Positions 1-8,709 of a stretch of 29,879 nucleotides of DNA are shown piece after piece. The position numbers were made by a program, and so were the translations under genes. Position 1 is the stretch's first letter. Each line of letters opens with the position of its first letter. Under the pieces are notes generated by a model. It searched no databases, had not been told where the DNA came from, and saw only the letters and a list, made by a program, of their open reading frames with translations. Source of the DNA: Pseudomonadaceae bacterium UBA836 (lineage in GTDB: Bacteria; Pseudomonadota; Gammaproteobacteria; Pseudomonadales; Pseudomonadaceae); the NCBI GenBank assembly GCA_002296055.1, contig DBHE01000046.1, positions 1-29,879 of the forward strand, in the 5' to 3' direction.

Positions 1-48
1 GCGGGGCGAAAGTACCATTGTCGTTTATTGTTCCAAGTGGAGAGTTGC

Positions 49-924
49 ATGATCTCGGGCAGTCTGGTGGCGCTGGTTACACCCATGGATTCAAACGGAG
101 ACCTGGATTGGCAGGCTCTGGAGCGCCTGATCGACTTCCACCTGGAAAAGGGTACCGACGGCATCGTCGCCGTCGGCACGTCCGGTGAGTCCGCTACCCT
201 CGACATGAGCGAGCACAAGGAAGCTATTCGCCGTGTCGTACAGCAGGTTGGTGGGCGCATTCCGGTGATTGCCGGCACGGGCGCCAACTCGACCCGTGAA
301 GCGGTCGAACTGACCGAGGCGGCACGCAGCGTTGGTGCCGACGCCGCGCTGCTGGTAACCCCCTATTACAACAAGCCTACCCAAGAAGGCCTGTACCTGC
401 ATCACAAGCACATCGCTGAAACCGTTGCCATTCCGCAGATTCTGTACAACGTACCGGGGCGCACCGCGTGCGACATGCTGCCGGAAACCGTTGAGCGTCT
501 GGCCGCCATCAGCAACATCGTTGGTATCAAGGAAGCGACCGGTGACCTGCAGCGTGCGCGTGAGGTTATCGAGCGGGTGGGTGATCGCATGGCGGTCTAC
601 TCCGGCGATGACGCTACGGCGGTAGAGCTGATCCTGCTGGGTGGTAAAGGCAACATCTCCGTGACGGCCAACGTAGCGCCCCAGCAAATGCACGAGCTGT
701 GTGCCGCTGCCCTGCGTGGCGATGATGCAACGGCTCGTCGCCTCAATGAGGCTCTGATGCCGCTGCACAAGGCGCTGTTTATCGAATCCAATCCGATTCC
801 GGTCAAGTGGGCTCTGCTTGAAATGGGGCTGATTGCCGATGGCATTCGTCTGCCCTTGACCCAGCTCAGCGCTCGCTGCCACGACACCGTGCACGGCGCC
901 CTGCGTGAGTGTGGCCTGCTCTAA
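49..924 (+). CDS. dapA: 4-hydroxy-tetrahydrodipicolinate synthase
   Basis: Condenses pyruvate with aspartate semialdehyde in the cytoplasm, the first committed step of lysine and meso-diaminopimelate synthesis. The 291-residue product matches the E. coli enzyme in length and numbering: Schiff-base Lys161 in GIKEATGD, Tyr133 and Arg138 in YNVPGRT, and Thr44-Ser45 in GTSGES, where E. coli has Thr-Thr. All catalytic positions are present, so it should be active. I chose ATG 49 because GGAGAG lies 4 nt upstream and the protein then begins MISGSLVAL as in the family; a TTG at 28 would add seven residues. It is the first gene of a + strand run with bamC, an MBL hydrolase and purC, an order familiar in Pseudomonas. 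Its own promoter must lie mostly before the window. Confidence 0.97.
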   Translation: MISGSLVALVTPMDSNGDLDWQALERLIDFHLEKGTDGIVAVGTSGESATLDMSEHKEAIRRVVQQVGGRIPVIAGTGANSTREAVELTEAARSVGADAALLVTPYYNKPTQEGLYLHHKHIAETVAIPQILYNVPGRTACDMLPETVERLAAISNIVGIKEATGDLQRAREVIERVGDRMAVYSGDDATAVELILLGGKGNISVTANVAPQQMHELCAAALRGDDATARRLNEALMPLHKALFIESNPIPVKWALLEMGLIADGIRLPLTQLSARCHDTVHGALRECGLL

Positions 925-958
925 TCAATCGGAATACCTGTTGACCAAGGAAACATTT

Positions 959-2098
959 ATGAAGCCTGTGCTGAGCGCACTGACCCTGGGAGTTTTGGCC
1001 AGCCTGAGCGGCTGTGGGTATCTGATGGGGGAAGACGGATACTTCCGTGATCGTGGTAGCGACTATCAGCAGGCCGAGGTGCAGCCTCGTATGACGGTGC
1101 CGGCCGGGCTGGAAAGTAAACCCACGGGCGATCTTCTGCCGGTCCCTGGGCAGATTGCCGCCGCGCCGCAGCCGGGCGAGAAATTTGAAACGCCGCGTCC
1201 GCGCCCGATGGCAGCGGGTGTTGATACTTCTACCTTCTCGCTCCAGCAAGAAGGCAGCCAGCGCTGGGTGTTGGCGCAGCTGCCAGCCTCTGATGTGTGG
1301 CCCCTGTTGCAGCGTTTCTGGTCGGACTACCGTGTGCCCATGGCGCAAAGCGATGCCGCTCTGAGCGAGTTTGCGACCCAGTGGGTCGATTTCAGCAAGG
1401 CTGCCGGCAACCCGTTGGTACGCCGCATGTTGCCGCTGGTGCAAGAAGGGCAGCGGATTGACGATGAAGAGCAGCGCTTCCGTCTGCGCCTGGAGCCTGG
1501 CGTCAACACCGGCACGGCAGAGATCAAGGTGCTGCATCAGGCGCGCGACCTGGGCGACGATGACAGCGAATGGCCGACCCGCTCAGACAACGTCAATTTC
1601 GAGCGCGCTTTGCTGGCCGAGCTGGAAACCTACCTGAACCAGAGCGTCAGCAGCGATGGCCCAGCGCTGGTGTCCAGCATCATCAACAGCGGCCCGGTAG
1701 AGACCAGCCTGGAGCAAGACGGCGCTGGCAACAGCGTGCTGTACATGCTGACCGACTTCAACCGTGCCTGGTCTGATGTAGGTGAAGCGCTGGCCCGAGC
1801 CGACGTACTGGTGACGGACTACAACCGCAGCTCCGGCGTCTATTACGTGGATCTGGATCAAACCCGCTCCGAGCAGGAAGAAGAGCCTGGCTTCTTCTCC
1901 CGCTGGTTCGGCGGTGACGATGAAGAAGAGCAGGTTGAGGACGACGGTAGTCAACTGCAGGTTCGCCTGACGCCAGCCTCTAACCGCATCGAAGTCAGTG
2001 TGGATGCTGGTATCGAGCACGCAGCTGACAGCGCGACCGCCCGTGACCTGTTGGAGCGCATTCAGCGTGGTCTGAACGAGCGGCCGCCGCGCCAGTGA
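959..2098 (+). CDS. bamC: Outer membrane assembly lipoprotein BamC (NlpB)
   Basis: Lipoprotein of the BAM complex, which inserts beta-barrel proteins in the outer membrane. The 379-residue product starts with a lipoprotein signal peptide ending in the lipobox LSGC, so Cys19 should be acylated. After it come a long, proline-rich unstructured stretch (about residues 25-95), as in E. coli BamC, and two alpha/beta domains (about 100-230 and 260-379). Between strands of the second domain lies a strongly acidic insert at about residues 304-330, which may explain the extra length over the 344-residue E. coli protein. ATG 959 is chosen because it gives the signal peptide and has AAGGA about 8 nt upstream. 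It sits 34 nt after dapA, as in E. coli dapA-bamC, and its stop overlaps the next start. Confidence 0.9.
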   Translation: MKPVLSALTLGVLASLSGCGYLMGEDGYFRDRGSDYQQAEVQPRMTVPAGLESKPTGDLLPVPGQIAAAPQPGEKFETPRPRPMAAGVDTSTFSLQQEGSQRWVLAQLPASDVWPLLQRFWSDYRVPMAQSDAALSEFATQWVDFSKAAGNPLVRRMLPLVQEGQRIDDEEQRFRLRLEPGVNTGTAEIKVLHQARDLGDDDSEWPTRSDNVNFERALLAELETYLNQSVSSDGPALVSSIINSGPVETSLEQDGAGNSVLYMLTDFNRAWSDVGEALARADVLVTDYNRSSGVYYVDLDQTRSEQEEEPGFFSRWFGGDDEEEQVEDDGSQLQVRLTPASNRIEVSVDAGIEHAADSATARDLLERIQRGLNERPPRQ

Positions 2099-2856
2099 GG
2101 TATTGCTCCCTCGGCAGCGGTAGCCGTGGTAACGGCACCCTGGTTGAACAGGGTGCCAGCCGTTTGCTGGTGGATTGTGGTTTCAGTTTGCGCGCCACCG
2201 AGCAACGGCTGCGTCAGGCCGGTATCAGTGGTGACCAGCTCAGTGCGATCCTGGTTACCCATGAGCACAGCGACCATATTCAGGGCGTCGCCAAGCTGGC
2301 CAGACGCTACGACTTGCCGGTTTACCTGACGCCGGGTACCGGCTATGCCCTGCGTGAAGAAGACGGCCTGGATATTCGTCATGTCGACCTGCACGGGCGC
2401 TTTGGCATTGGCGAGCTGGAAGTTACCCCGGTTGCCGTGCCGCATGATGCTCGAGAACCCTGCCAGTACATATTCGACAACGGACAGCAGCGCCTTGGTG
2501 TGCTGACCGATACAGGCACCATTACGCCGTGGATTGTTGAGCAATACAGCAATCTGGATGCACTTTTTCTGGAAGCCAACTATGATCCGCACATGTTATC
2601 GAGCGGACCCTATCCGGCTTTTTTGAAGGCGCGGGTTGGCGGCAATCTGGGCCATCTGAGTAACCAGCAGGCCGCCGGTTTTTTGCGGTCCGCGGGGCTG
2701 GATCGGCTGCGGCATATCGCCGTGGCGCATATCAGCGAAAAGAACAATCGCCCGGAGCTTGCCCTGGCAGCGCTGCAGGACGTGCTGACCGGCTGGACCG
2801 GTGAACTGCTGCTGGCGCAGCAGGACCAGGGGCTGCCCTGGCAATCAATTCAGTAA
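2095..2856 (+). CDS. MBL-fold metallo-hydrolase (YycJ/WalJ-like)
   Basis: Predicted cytoplasmic metallo-beta-lactamase-fold hydrolase of 253 residues. The metal-binding motif HEHSDH is at residues 56-61, with further likely ligands His117-Asp118, Asp139 in LTDTG and a late His in AHISEKNN. The start SLGSGSRGN is typical of the YycJ/WalJ branch, whose members have been linked to DNA or RNA processing; the substrate here cannot be read from sequence. The GTG start lies inside the bamC stop (GTGA, 4-nt overlap), so translation is probably coupled. purC follows after 37 nt. The position between bamC and purC is the usual one in Pseudomonas, suggesting a housekeeping role, but the link with its neighbours may be only transcriptional. 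Confidence 0.88.
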   Translation: MRYCSLGSGSRGNGTLVEQGASRLLVDCGFSLRATEQRLRQAGISGDQLSAILVTHEHSDHIQGVAKLARRYDLPVYLTPGTGYALREEDGLDIRHVDLHGRFGIGELEVTPVAVPHDAREPCQYIFDNGQQRLGVLTDTGTITPWIVEQYSNLDALFLEANYDPHMLSSGPYPAFLKARVGGNLGHLSNQQAAGFLRSAGLDRLRHIAVAHISEKNNRPELALAALQDVLTGWTGELLLAQQDQGLPWQSIQ

Positions 2857-2893
2857 CTGCCCATCACCATTTTGCGGACAGCGGGAGCCGATA

Positions 2894-3607
2894 ATGGAAA
2901 AACGTAACGAACTCTATCGCGGTAAAGCCAAGTCGGTATACACCACTGACGATCCGGATCGCCTGGTCCTGCTTTTCCGCAACGACACATCCGCCTTTGA
3001 TGGGAAGAAGATCGAGCAGCTCGATCGCAAGGGTATGGTCAACAACCGCTTCAACGCCTTCATCATGCAGAAGCTGGAAGACGCGGGTATCCCCACCCAG
3101 TACGACCAACTGCTGTCTGACACCGAGTCGCTGGTCAAAAAGCTCGACATGATTCCGGTTGAATGTGTCGTGCGCAACTTTGCCGCCGGCAGTCTGGTCA
3201 AGCGACTGGGTGTGGAAGAGGGCATGGCCCTGACGCCGCCGACCTTTGAGCTGTTCCTGAAAGACGACGCCAAGGGCGACCCCTTCATCAATCAGTCCCA
3301 CGTCGTCACCTTCGGCTGGGCCACCGCTGAACAGCTGGCGCGCATGCAGGAACTGACCTTGAAGATCAACGACATCCTCAAGGGCCTGTTTGACGAGGCC
3401 GGCCTGCTGCTGGTCGACTTCAAACTGGAGTTCGGCCTGTTCAAGGGCGAGATTGTCCTTGGCGATGAGTTCAGCCCCGACGGCTGCCGCCTGTGGGACA
3501 AAGAAACCCGCAAGAAGATGGACAAAGACCGTTTCCGTCAGGGCCTCGGTGGTGTTATCGAAGCCTACGAAGAAGTCGCCCAACGCCTTGGCGTACCGCT
3601 GTCCTGA
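2894..3607 (+). CDS. purC: Phosphoribosylaminoimidazole-succinocarboxamide synthase
   Basis: Joins CAIR and aspartate with ATP to give SAICAR in de novo purine synthesis. The product has 237 residues, the same as the E. coli enzyme. Visible family features are the N-terminal [11 protein letters not shown] segment with the nucleotide-binding lysines, the SAFDGKK loop, the [13 protein letters not shown] block, and the C-terminal DFKLEFG and GDEFSPD motifs. The start is ATG 2894 with GGGAG 6 nt upstream; a longer reading frame begins at 2801 inside the preceding gene and is not used. It is the last protein gene of the + strand block and is followed by a tRNA gene. Confidence 0.96.
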   Translation: MEKRNELYRGKAKSVYTTDDPDRLVLLFRNDTSAFDGKKIEQLDRKGMVNNRFNAFIMQKLEDAGIPTQYDQLLSDTESLVKKLDMIPVECVVRNFAAGSLVKRLGVEEGMALTPPTFELFLKDDAKGDPFINQSHVVTFGWATAEQLARMQELTLKINDILKGLFDEAGLLLVDFKLEFGLFKGEIVLGDEFSPDGCRLWDKETRKKMDKDRFRQGLGGVIEAYEEVAQRLGVPLS

Positions 3608-3642
3608 GCATCTTCGGCTACCGCATTGTCAGCAAAAGCTGG

Positions 3643-3655
3643 TAACATGCGCGCC
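3643..3655 (+). promoter_or_regulatory. Possible -10 element and GC-rich discriminator of the tRNA-Ser promoter
   Basis: TAACAT (3643-3648) matches a sigma70 -10 box and is followed by GCGCGCC, a GC-rich discriminator of the kind found at stringently controlled stable-RNA promoters. It would place the transcription start close to the tRNA 5' end. No good -35 hexamer is visible at 16-18 bp, so this is tentative. Confidence 0.35.
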
Positions 3656-3660
3656 GACTT

Positions 3661-3750
3661 GGAGAGTTGCCAGAGTGGTCGAATGGGACGGATTCGAAAT
3701 CCGTTGTACGGGCAACCGTACCCAGGGTTCGAATCCCTGACTCTCCGCCA
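3661..3750 (+). tRNA. tRNA-Ser (anticodon CGA)
   Basis: A 90-nt class II tRNA. The acceptor stem GGAGAGT (3661-3667) pairs with ACTCTCC (3740-3746), followed by discriminator G and an encoded CCA (3748-3750). The anticodon stem ACGGA/TCCGT encloses the loop TTCGAAA, giving anticodon CGA, which reads UCG. The T arm contains GGTTCGAATCC. A long variable arm (around TACGGGCAACCGTA) confirms the serine class. Confidence 0.97.
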
Positions 3751-3751
3751 T

Positions 3752-3792
3752 ACAAACAAAAACGCCCAGCCTAGCTGGGCGTTTTTGTTTGT
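3752..3792. terminator. Bidirectional rho-independent terminator
   Basis: A perfect 19-bp inverted repeat: 3752-3770 pairs with 3774-3792 around a 3-nt CTA loop. The GC core is ACGCCCAGC/GCTGGGCGT and each arm carries an A-rich or T-rich flank, so both strands present a stem followed by a T-tract. It ends tRNA-Ser transcription on + and can serve the GGDEF/EAL gene arriving on -. Confidence 0.93.
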
Positions 3793-3878
3793 CCGGTGAG
3801 CTCTCGGTGAGAACCCTCGTTCGACCGAGCCTGCAACGCTGGCGAGGAACGCCGCGCCGATTAATTCCTGACTTGCTA

Positions 3879-6239
3879 TCAGTCGGCATCGCCTTCAGCT
3901 TGGCCAGGTGTTTGGGCCGGCTGGCTGGTCTCAGGCCATTCTGGCAGAACAGTCGGGAATTCCTCCAGCGCGACTGGCCGCGAGATCAGGTAGCCTTGCA
4001 CCTCATGGCAACCGGCGGCGCGAATGGCTGCTAGCTGTTCTACTGTTTCAACGCCTTCGCACACGGTACGTTTGCCCAGCGTCATGGCCAAGCCTGAGAT
4101 CATCCGCACTATGGCTTGGGCATCGGGCCGGGTCAGCAGCTCAGTGATGAACGAGCGGTCAATTTTCAAGGTGTCGAAGGGGAAAGTGCGCAGGTAGGAA
4201 AGGGACGAATAGCCTGTGCCAAAGTCATCTAGGGCAAGGCGTACCCCGGTTTGGCGGATGGCTGTCAGCATGGCCAGCGCCTGGTCTGGATCATCGATAA
4301 TAACGGACTCGGTCAACTCAAGTTCCAGTCGCTCGGGCTCAAGCTCGTAGCGCTGCAACAGCGTGGTGAGCTCCTGCAGAAAGTGGCCGAACTGAACCTG
4401 CATGGCCGACACGTTGACCGAAATGGTCAGGCCCTTCAGCTCATTGGTTGCCGCCCGGCAAGCCTCTTCCAGCACATAATGCCCTAAGCTTTCGATCAGG
4501 CCGCACTGCTCGGCAATGGGAATGAACTCATCGGGCCCGACACGTCCCAGCTCCGGGTGGCTCCAACGCATCAATGCCTCTGCGCCGGTAATTTGCCGCG
4601 TGGCGAGGCTCACCTTTGGTTGCCAGTGAATAGTGATTTCACCTCTTTCTATGGCATGGCGCAGGCCGTCTTCGATAGCCAGTCGGCGGCGGCTCTGCTC
4701 ACCGATGTGTTCTGAGTACAACGACCAGCATCCGCGGCCTGCGGCCTTGGAGGCGTACAGGGCCATGTCTGATTGCACCATCAAGTCATCCAGGTGCTGG
4801 CCGCCCGGTAGCCGAATGCTCACCCCAACACTGGCGCCGATGCGGAACTCGCGCTCGGTGACGGTCACCGGTTCACTCAGACAGTCAATCACTTGCTGGG
4901 CCAGTGCTGTGGGCTCGCTGCTGCTGTTGACCGGCCAGACGACGACGGCAAACTCATCGCCGCCAAGCCGGGCTACGAGAGTGTTGTCGCCCACGCAGTC
5001 GGTCAGCCGGCGGGCAATAACCTGCAGCAGGGCATCACCAGTGCTGTGGCCGTGGTTGTCGTTCACGCTTTTGAACCGGTCGAGATCAACTGACAGCAGA
5101 GCGAGCGAGCTATCGCGTGAGACCAGGTTACTGATGGTATCGCGAAGCTTGAAGCGATTGGCCAGCCCGGTCAGCGAGTCGGTATGCGCCAGGGTGCGAA
5201 GCATGCGCTCGTTGTTCACCTTGTCGGTTACGTCGCTGATGATGCCGCGGCGACCGGCAAAGCGGCCCTGCTCATCGAGTAGAACCTTGCCGGTCATTGT
5301 GAGGTGACGGCCCCCGTGCTCGTCTTTCATAGAGATGGGCAGCGAGCGGAAGCTTTGCCGCTGCTCAATCTGGTCGTCAACCAGATAGCAGAGGGCCGGG
5401 CTGCGCTCGCAGAGTATCTGCAGGAAGTGTTTATGCTCATGCTCGCCGGGCTGCAGGCCGAGTAACTCCGTAAGGCGAGGGGAAACATGGTTGAGCATGC
5501 CGTTGCGGTCTGTTTCCCACAGAGCGTCGCCGGCATCGAGTTCAAAGTCCTGCAGCAAGACTGACAGCATTTCACCTTGGCGCGCAGCTTGCCGCTGCGC
5601 CCTGATCAGTTCGCTGGACTTGCGCCACGACAGCAGCGCGCCGATCAGCATCATGGGGGAATACAGCATCAAAAGAACAGCAATGACCAGGTAGTGGGCC
5701 TCTGCCCTGAGTACCAGGCAGGTTAGCAGGGCGAGGACGGAGGCGAGGGTGTATAGACCAACGTAAACGAGGCTGGCCAGCGGCAGGGGGCTCAGCACAA
5801 AGCCCCCGGCACCGATCATGCCGGTGACCAAGCTCGCGATTGTCATCTGCTGAAGCGCACCCGCCTGAGGAAACCAGATGATGATCATGATCGCCCAGGT
5901 GCCGGCCAGTGCTGCTGCATGCAGGGTGGATCGTTTGATCCGGCGCGCGCTGGCGGTGGCGAGGACCTTGTCGCGTATGTGCCACCAGCTCCAGGAGGCC
6001 AGCGCGCAGATCAGGGTCAGTACCGAGAACCAGATCCATAGTCCGGTTGGAATAGCAGGGTAAAAACTGAGCAGGATGCAGGCGCCCGAACCCATGTTTG
6101 CGAACATCATCGGGGGGGTAACGCGGATGACCGAGGTGAGATGCGCGCCCCGCAGCAACGCCATTTCGTGCTCATCGCTGTTGTACATGAGCGTGATGTC
6201 ATCGCGGAGCGAATCGATGATTTGGCTATAGGGATTCAA
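3879..6239 (-). CDS. Membrane PAS-GGDEF-EAL cyclic-di-GMP enzyme
   Basis: Predicted inner-membrane protein of 786 residues that could both make and break cyclic di-GMP. Six hydrophobic segments lie at about 41-60, 64-86, 106-123, 132-150, 153-177 and 182-204, with a PAS-like domain at about 228-340. The GGDEF domain has the intact motif at 426-430, but its inhibitory RxxD site reads GDNT (417-420), so product inhibition at that site is probably lost. The EAL domain has EAL at 554-556, DDFGTGYSS at 671-679, KIDRSF, EGVET and VQGYL, all residues expected of an active phosphodiesterase. The start is a TTG with AGGTG 4 nt upstream; the next ATG is residue 18 and lacks a visible ribosome site. It stands alone, ending near the shared terminator. 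Which activity dominates cannot be told from sequence. Confidence 0.92.
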   Translation of the reverse strand: MNPYSQIIDSLRDDITLMYNSDEHEMALLRGAHLTSVIRVTPPMMFANMGSGACILLSFYPAIPTGLWIWFSVLTLICALASWSWWHIRDKVLATASARRIKRSTLHAAALAGTWAIMIIIWFPQAGALQQMTIASLVTGMIGAGGFVLSPLPLASLVYVGLYTLASVLALLTCLVLRAEAHYLVIAVLLMLYSPMMLIGALLSWRKSSELIRAQRQAARQGEMLSVLLQDFELDAGDALWETDRNGMLNHVSPRLTELLGLQPGEHEHKHFLQILCERSPALCYLVDDQIEQRQSFRSLPISMKDEHGGRHLTMTGKVLLDEQGRFAGRRGIISDVTDKVNNERMLRTLAHTDSLTGLANRFKLRDTISNLVSRDSSLALLSVDLDRFKSVNDNHGHSTGDALLQVIARRLTDCVGDNTLVARLGGDEFAVVVWPVNSSSEPTALAQQVIDCLSEPVTVTEREFRIGASVGVSIRLPGGQHLDDLMVQSDMALYASKAAGRGCWSLYSEHIGEQSRRRLAIEDGLRHAIERGEITIHWQPKVSLATRQITGAEALMRWSHPELGRVGPDEFIPIAEQCGLIESLGHYVLEEACRAATNELKGLTISVNVSAMQVQFGHFLQELTTLLQRYELEPERLELELTESVIIDDPDQALAMLTAIRQTGVRLALDDFGTGYSSLSYLRTFPFDTLKIDRSFITELLTRPDAQAIVRMISGLAMTLGKRTVCEGVETVEQLAAIRAAGCHEVQGYLISRPVALEEFPTVLPEWPETSQPAQTPGQAEGDAD

Positions 6240-6567
6240 GCGGCACCTGCCGGTCGACAGTCATCTTTCCTTTTAATAGTAGCTCAATGCTGGCATCGCG
6301 CATGGCTCCCCATGGACCAAGACGTGCTCTATCTAGGGTTTTGGATCGGTCCGTACTGTCTTTATTTGCGATGTGATGTTGAATGGCTGCACTCGGCTTT
6401 GGGCGGTGCTCGGAGCCCGGCAGCCAGCGACGTGAAGGAGTCGCGGCATCGACGACTTCTCTGCCTCTGATCTGAAAACCGTTCTGCTTTCCAAGGGGCT
6501 AACATTTACTACCTGCAGCACTATCGCGCGCAGGTACTGCACGGCAGTGAAGACAGCGTCGCAGCGA
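6240..6567. other. Gene-free interval between two - strand signalling genes
   Basis: About 330 bp with no convincing reading frame on either strand; the frames present overlap neighbouring genes out of phase and lack family features. The part near 6260-6300 is AT-richer and probably holds the promoter of the GGDEF/EAL gene. An inverted repeat TACCTGC (6510-6516)/GCAGGTA (6530-6536) lies just downstream of the histidine kinase stop without a T-tract. Confidence 0.6.
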
Positions 6568-8499
6568 TCATTCGGCCTCAAGGCGGATCGCCTTTTCAAT
6601 CGCCAGTGCCAGCCCCCGCTCATCGAATGGTTTGGCTAGGGTGGGCAAGGCAGCGGCCTGCTCGGTGATTTCTGCATAGCCCGACGCGAGGATGACTTTC
6701 AGGCCTGGGCGGATCTGCGCCAGGTGCTCGGCTAGCTGGCTGCCGGTCATGCGGGGCATGGCGTGATCGGTGATCACCAGGTCTAGCGTGTGCATCTCCA
6801 CCGCTTCCAGCGCCTGGCGCGCGGAGTGTGCGCGGATGGCGATGTGGCCGAGTTCTTCCAGCAGGGCGCAGGTGTTGAGCAGCACCAGCTCGTCGTCGTC
6901 GACGACCAGTATGCGCAGCGCGGGGCCGGCTGCTTGCTGTGTTTCGCGTGGTGCGGGTGCACTGGCGGGCGCTTTGGTGTTGGCGTCGGCCACGGGCAGC
7001 CACAGTTGCACGGTGGTGCCGGTGCCCTCGGTGCTCTGCAATGTCAGCTTGCCGCCCAGTTGCTCCATCATGCCGTGCACCATGGATAAGCCCAGGCCTG
7101 TGCCTTTGCCAACGCCTTTGGTCGTGAAGAAGGGTTCGACGGCCTGCTTTAACGTGCTGTCGTCCATGCCTTCACCGGAGTCTGCGATTTCGACCAGCAG
7201 GTATTGCGCCAGCTCTGCCCCGCTGCCTTCTCGCCCAGTTGCGGGGCGGGCAGAGATGGTGATCTGACCGCCGTCTGGCATCGCGTCGCGGGCGTTGATA
7301 ACCAGGTTGAGCAGGGCGGTTTCCAGTTGATGAGCGTCGACCTTGATGGCTGGCAGGCCCAGCTCAAAGCGGGTGTCGATGCTGATTTTGGCGCCTATCG
7401 ACTGCTTGATCAGGCTATCCATACCGAGGATCAGTTCAGGGAGCGAAACGGCTTCCAGCTTGAGCTTCTGGCGGCGGGAGAACGCCAGCAGTCGCTGGGT
7501 CATGGAGGCGCCGCGTTTGGTGGCTTGCAGTGCGTTATCCAATAGCTCGATAACGGGCGAGTTGGGTAGCTTCTTGCGTGCCAGTTCAAGGCTGATGAGG
7601 ATCACGGTGAGCAGGTTGTTGAAGTCATGCGCGACACCGCCGGTCAGGCGGCCGACCGCGTCCATTTTCTGCGCCTGAAACAGCTCTTCCCGCGCCTGCT
7701 CAAGGGCCTTCTGGGTTTCGTAACGCTCCGTGACGTCACGGGTAACCTTGGCAAAGCCGGTGATCTGGCCGTTGTCGTCGTGGATGGCGTCGATGATCAC
7801 GTGGGCCATAAAGCGCGTGCCATCCTTGCGCACTCGCCAGCCCTCTTCCTCCAGTCTGCCTTCTTGTGTCGCCAACGCCAGATTGGTGGCGGGGCGCCCG
7901 GCGGCCTGGTCTTCCGCGGTGTAAAAACGTGAAAAGTGATGGCCGATGATCTCGTCGGGTGCGTAACCCTTGATGCGTTGAGCGCCGGCATTCCAGTTGG
8001 TGACGCGACCCTCGGCGCTGAGAAGATAGATCGCGTAGTCGGTCACGCCTTGAATCAGCAGGCGCAGCTGCTCTTCGCTTTGACGCAGGCTTTCCTCGGC
8101 GGCGCGTTTTTCGGTCAGATCGCGGGTGACCTTGGCAAAGCCCTGCAGGGTGCCGTCCGCCGTGCGGATGGGGTCAATAATGACGTGTGCCCAGAACCGT
8201 GAGCCATCCTTGCGCACCCGCCAGCCTTCGGTCTCGAAGCGGCCGCCGTTCATTGCCTGATTGAGGCCGTGTGCGGGCAGGCCGTCAGCGCGGTCGCTGT
8301 CGGTATAAAAGCGGGAAAAATGGGAGCCGATGATCTCCTCGCTGCTGTAGCCCTTGAAGCGCTGGGCGCCGCTGTTCCAGCTGACCACAATACCGTTGGG
8401 GTCGAGCATGTAAACCGCGTAGTCGATGATTGCATCAACCAGCATGCGATAGCGTTCTTCGGCATGCTGCGCCGTGCCGGTTGCGTCTTGAGTATCCAT
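6568..8499 (-). CDS. Soluble PAS-PAS hybrid histidine kinase with receiver domain
   Basis: A 643-residue sensor kinase with no membrane segment or signal peptide, so it should sense a cytoplasmic cue. Two PAS domains (about 17-137 and 141-260) resemble each other closely, sharing GAQR-KGY, EIIG-HFSRFYT, GWRVRKDG and GFAKVTRD, and look like an internal duplication. The dimerisation domain carries the H-box AHDFNN with phospho-acceptor His291. The ATPase domain shows the N box around LLNLVINARDAM, DSGEGM and GKGTGLGLS. A C-terminal receiver (about 528-640) has DDD at 534-536 and phospho-acceptor Asp578 in ITDHAMP. ATG 8499 is preferred, with a GGA element 8 nt upstream; an upstream start would add 19 unlikely residues. 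No HPt or output regulator is adjacent, so its partner is unknown. Confidence 0.92.
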   Translation of the reverse strand: MDTQDATGTAQHAEERYRMLVDAIIDYAVYMLDPNGIVVSWNSGAQRFKGYSSEEIIGSHFSRFYTDSDRADGLPAHGLNQAMNGGRFETEGWRVRKDGSRFWAHVIIDPIRTADGTLQGFAKVTRDLTEKRAAEESLRQSEEQLRLLIQGVTDYAIYLLSAEGRVTNWNAGAQRIKGYAPDEIIGHHFSRFYTAEDQAAGRPATNLALATQEGRLEEEGWRVRKDGTRFMAHVIIDAIHDDNGQITGFAKVTRDVTERYETQKALEQAREELFQAQKMDAVGRLTGGVAHDFNNLLTVILISLELARKKLPNSPVIELLDNALQATKRGASMTQRLLAFSRRQKLKLEAVSLPELILGMDSLIKQSIGAKISIDTRFELGLPAIKVDAHQLETALLNLVINARDAMPDGGQITISARPATGREGSGAELAQYLLVEIADSGEGMDDSTLKQAVEPFFTTKGVGKGTGLGLSMVHGMMEQLGGKLTLQSTEGTGTTVQLWLPVADANTKAPASAPAPRETQQAAGPALRILVVDDDELVLLNTCALLEELGHIAIRAHSARQALEAVEMHTLDLVITDHAMPRMTGSQLAEHLAQIRPGLKVILASGYAEITEQAAALPTLAKPFDERGLALAIEKAIRLEAE

Positions 8500-8659
8500 A
8501 GTTTTCCAGGTAGCGGGGAGCGGGCCGCAGGCCAAGCGAAGAGGCGGGGATCTCAACGTCCGTGTTTGGCGCGGTGCAGGTGTTGTCTGTATAGCGTGAA
8601 GCGGGTCGGAAAGCCAATACTATCTGGAGGGAAATCGCGCGCGGTGCACGGCGGCGGCA

Positions 8660-8698
8660 TCCACCGCCACATGGGCGCGGTGCCCGTGTGGCGGTGGA
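8660..8698 (-). terminator. Strong hairpin downstream of the esterase gene
   Basis: 8660-8676 pairs with 8682-8698 over 17 bp with one G-U pair and a 5-nt loop. It lies 11 nt after the esterase stop on the - strand. There is no T-tract, so it may be a weak terminator or a 3' end stabiliser. Confidence 0.5.
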
Positions 8699-8709
8699 GC
8701 GCGTAGATG

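Noticed and set aside
28..48. TTG start extending dapA by seven residues
   Set aside because: ATG 49 has a ribosome site and gives exact alignment with E. coli DapA numbering.
6333..6623. A 96-codon frame on - bridging the gap after the hybrid kinase
   Set aside because: Overlaps the kinase C-terminus out of frame, with no ribosome site and no recognisable domain.
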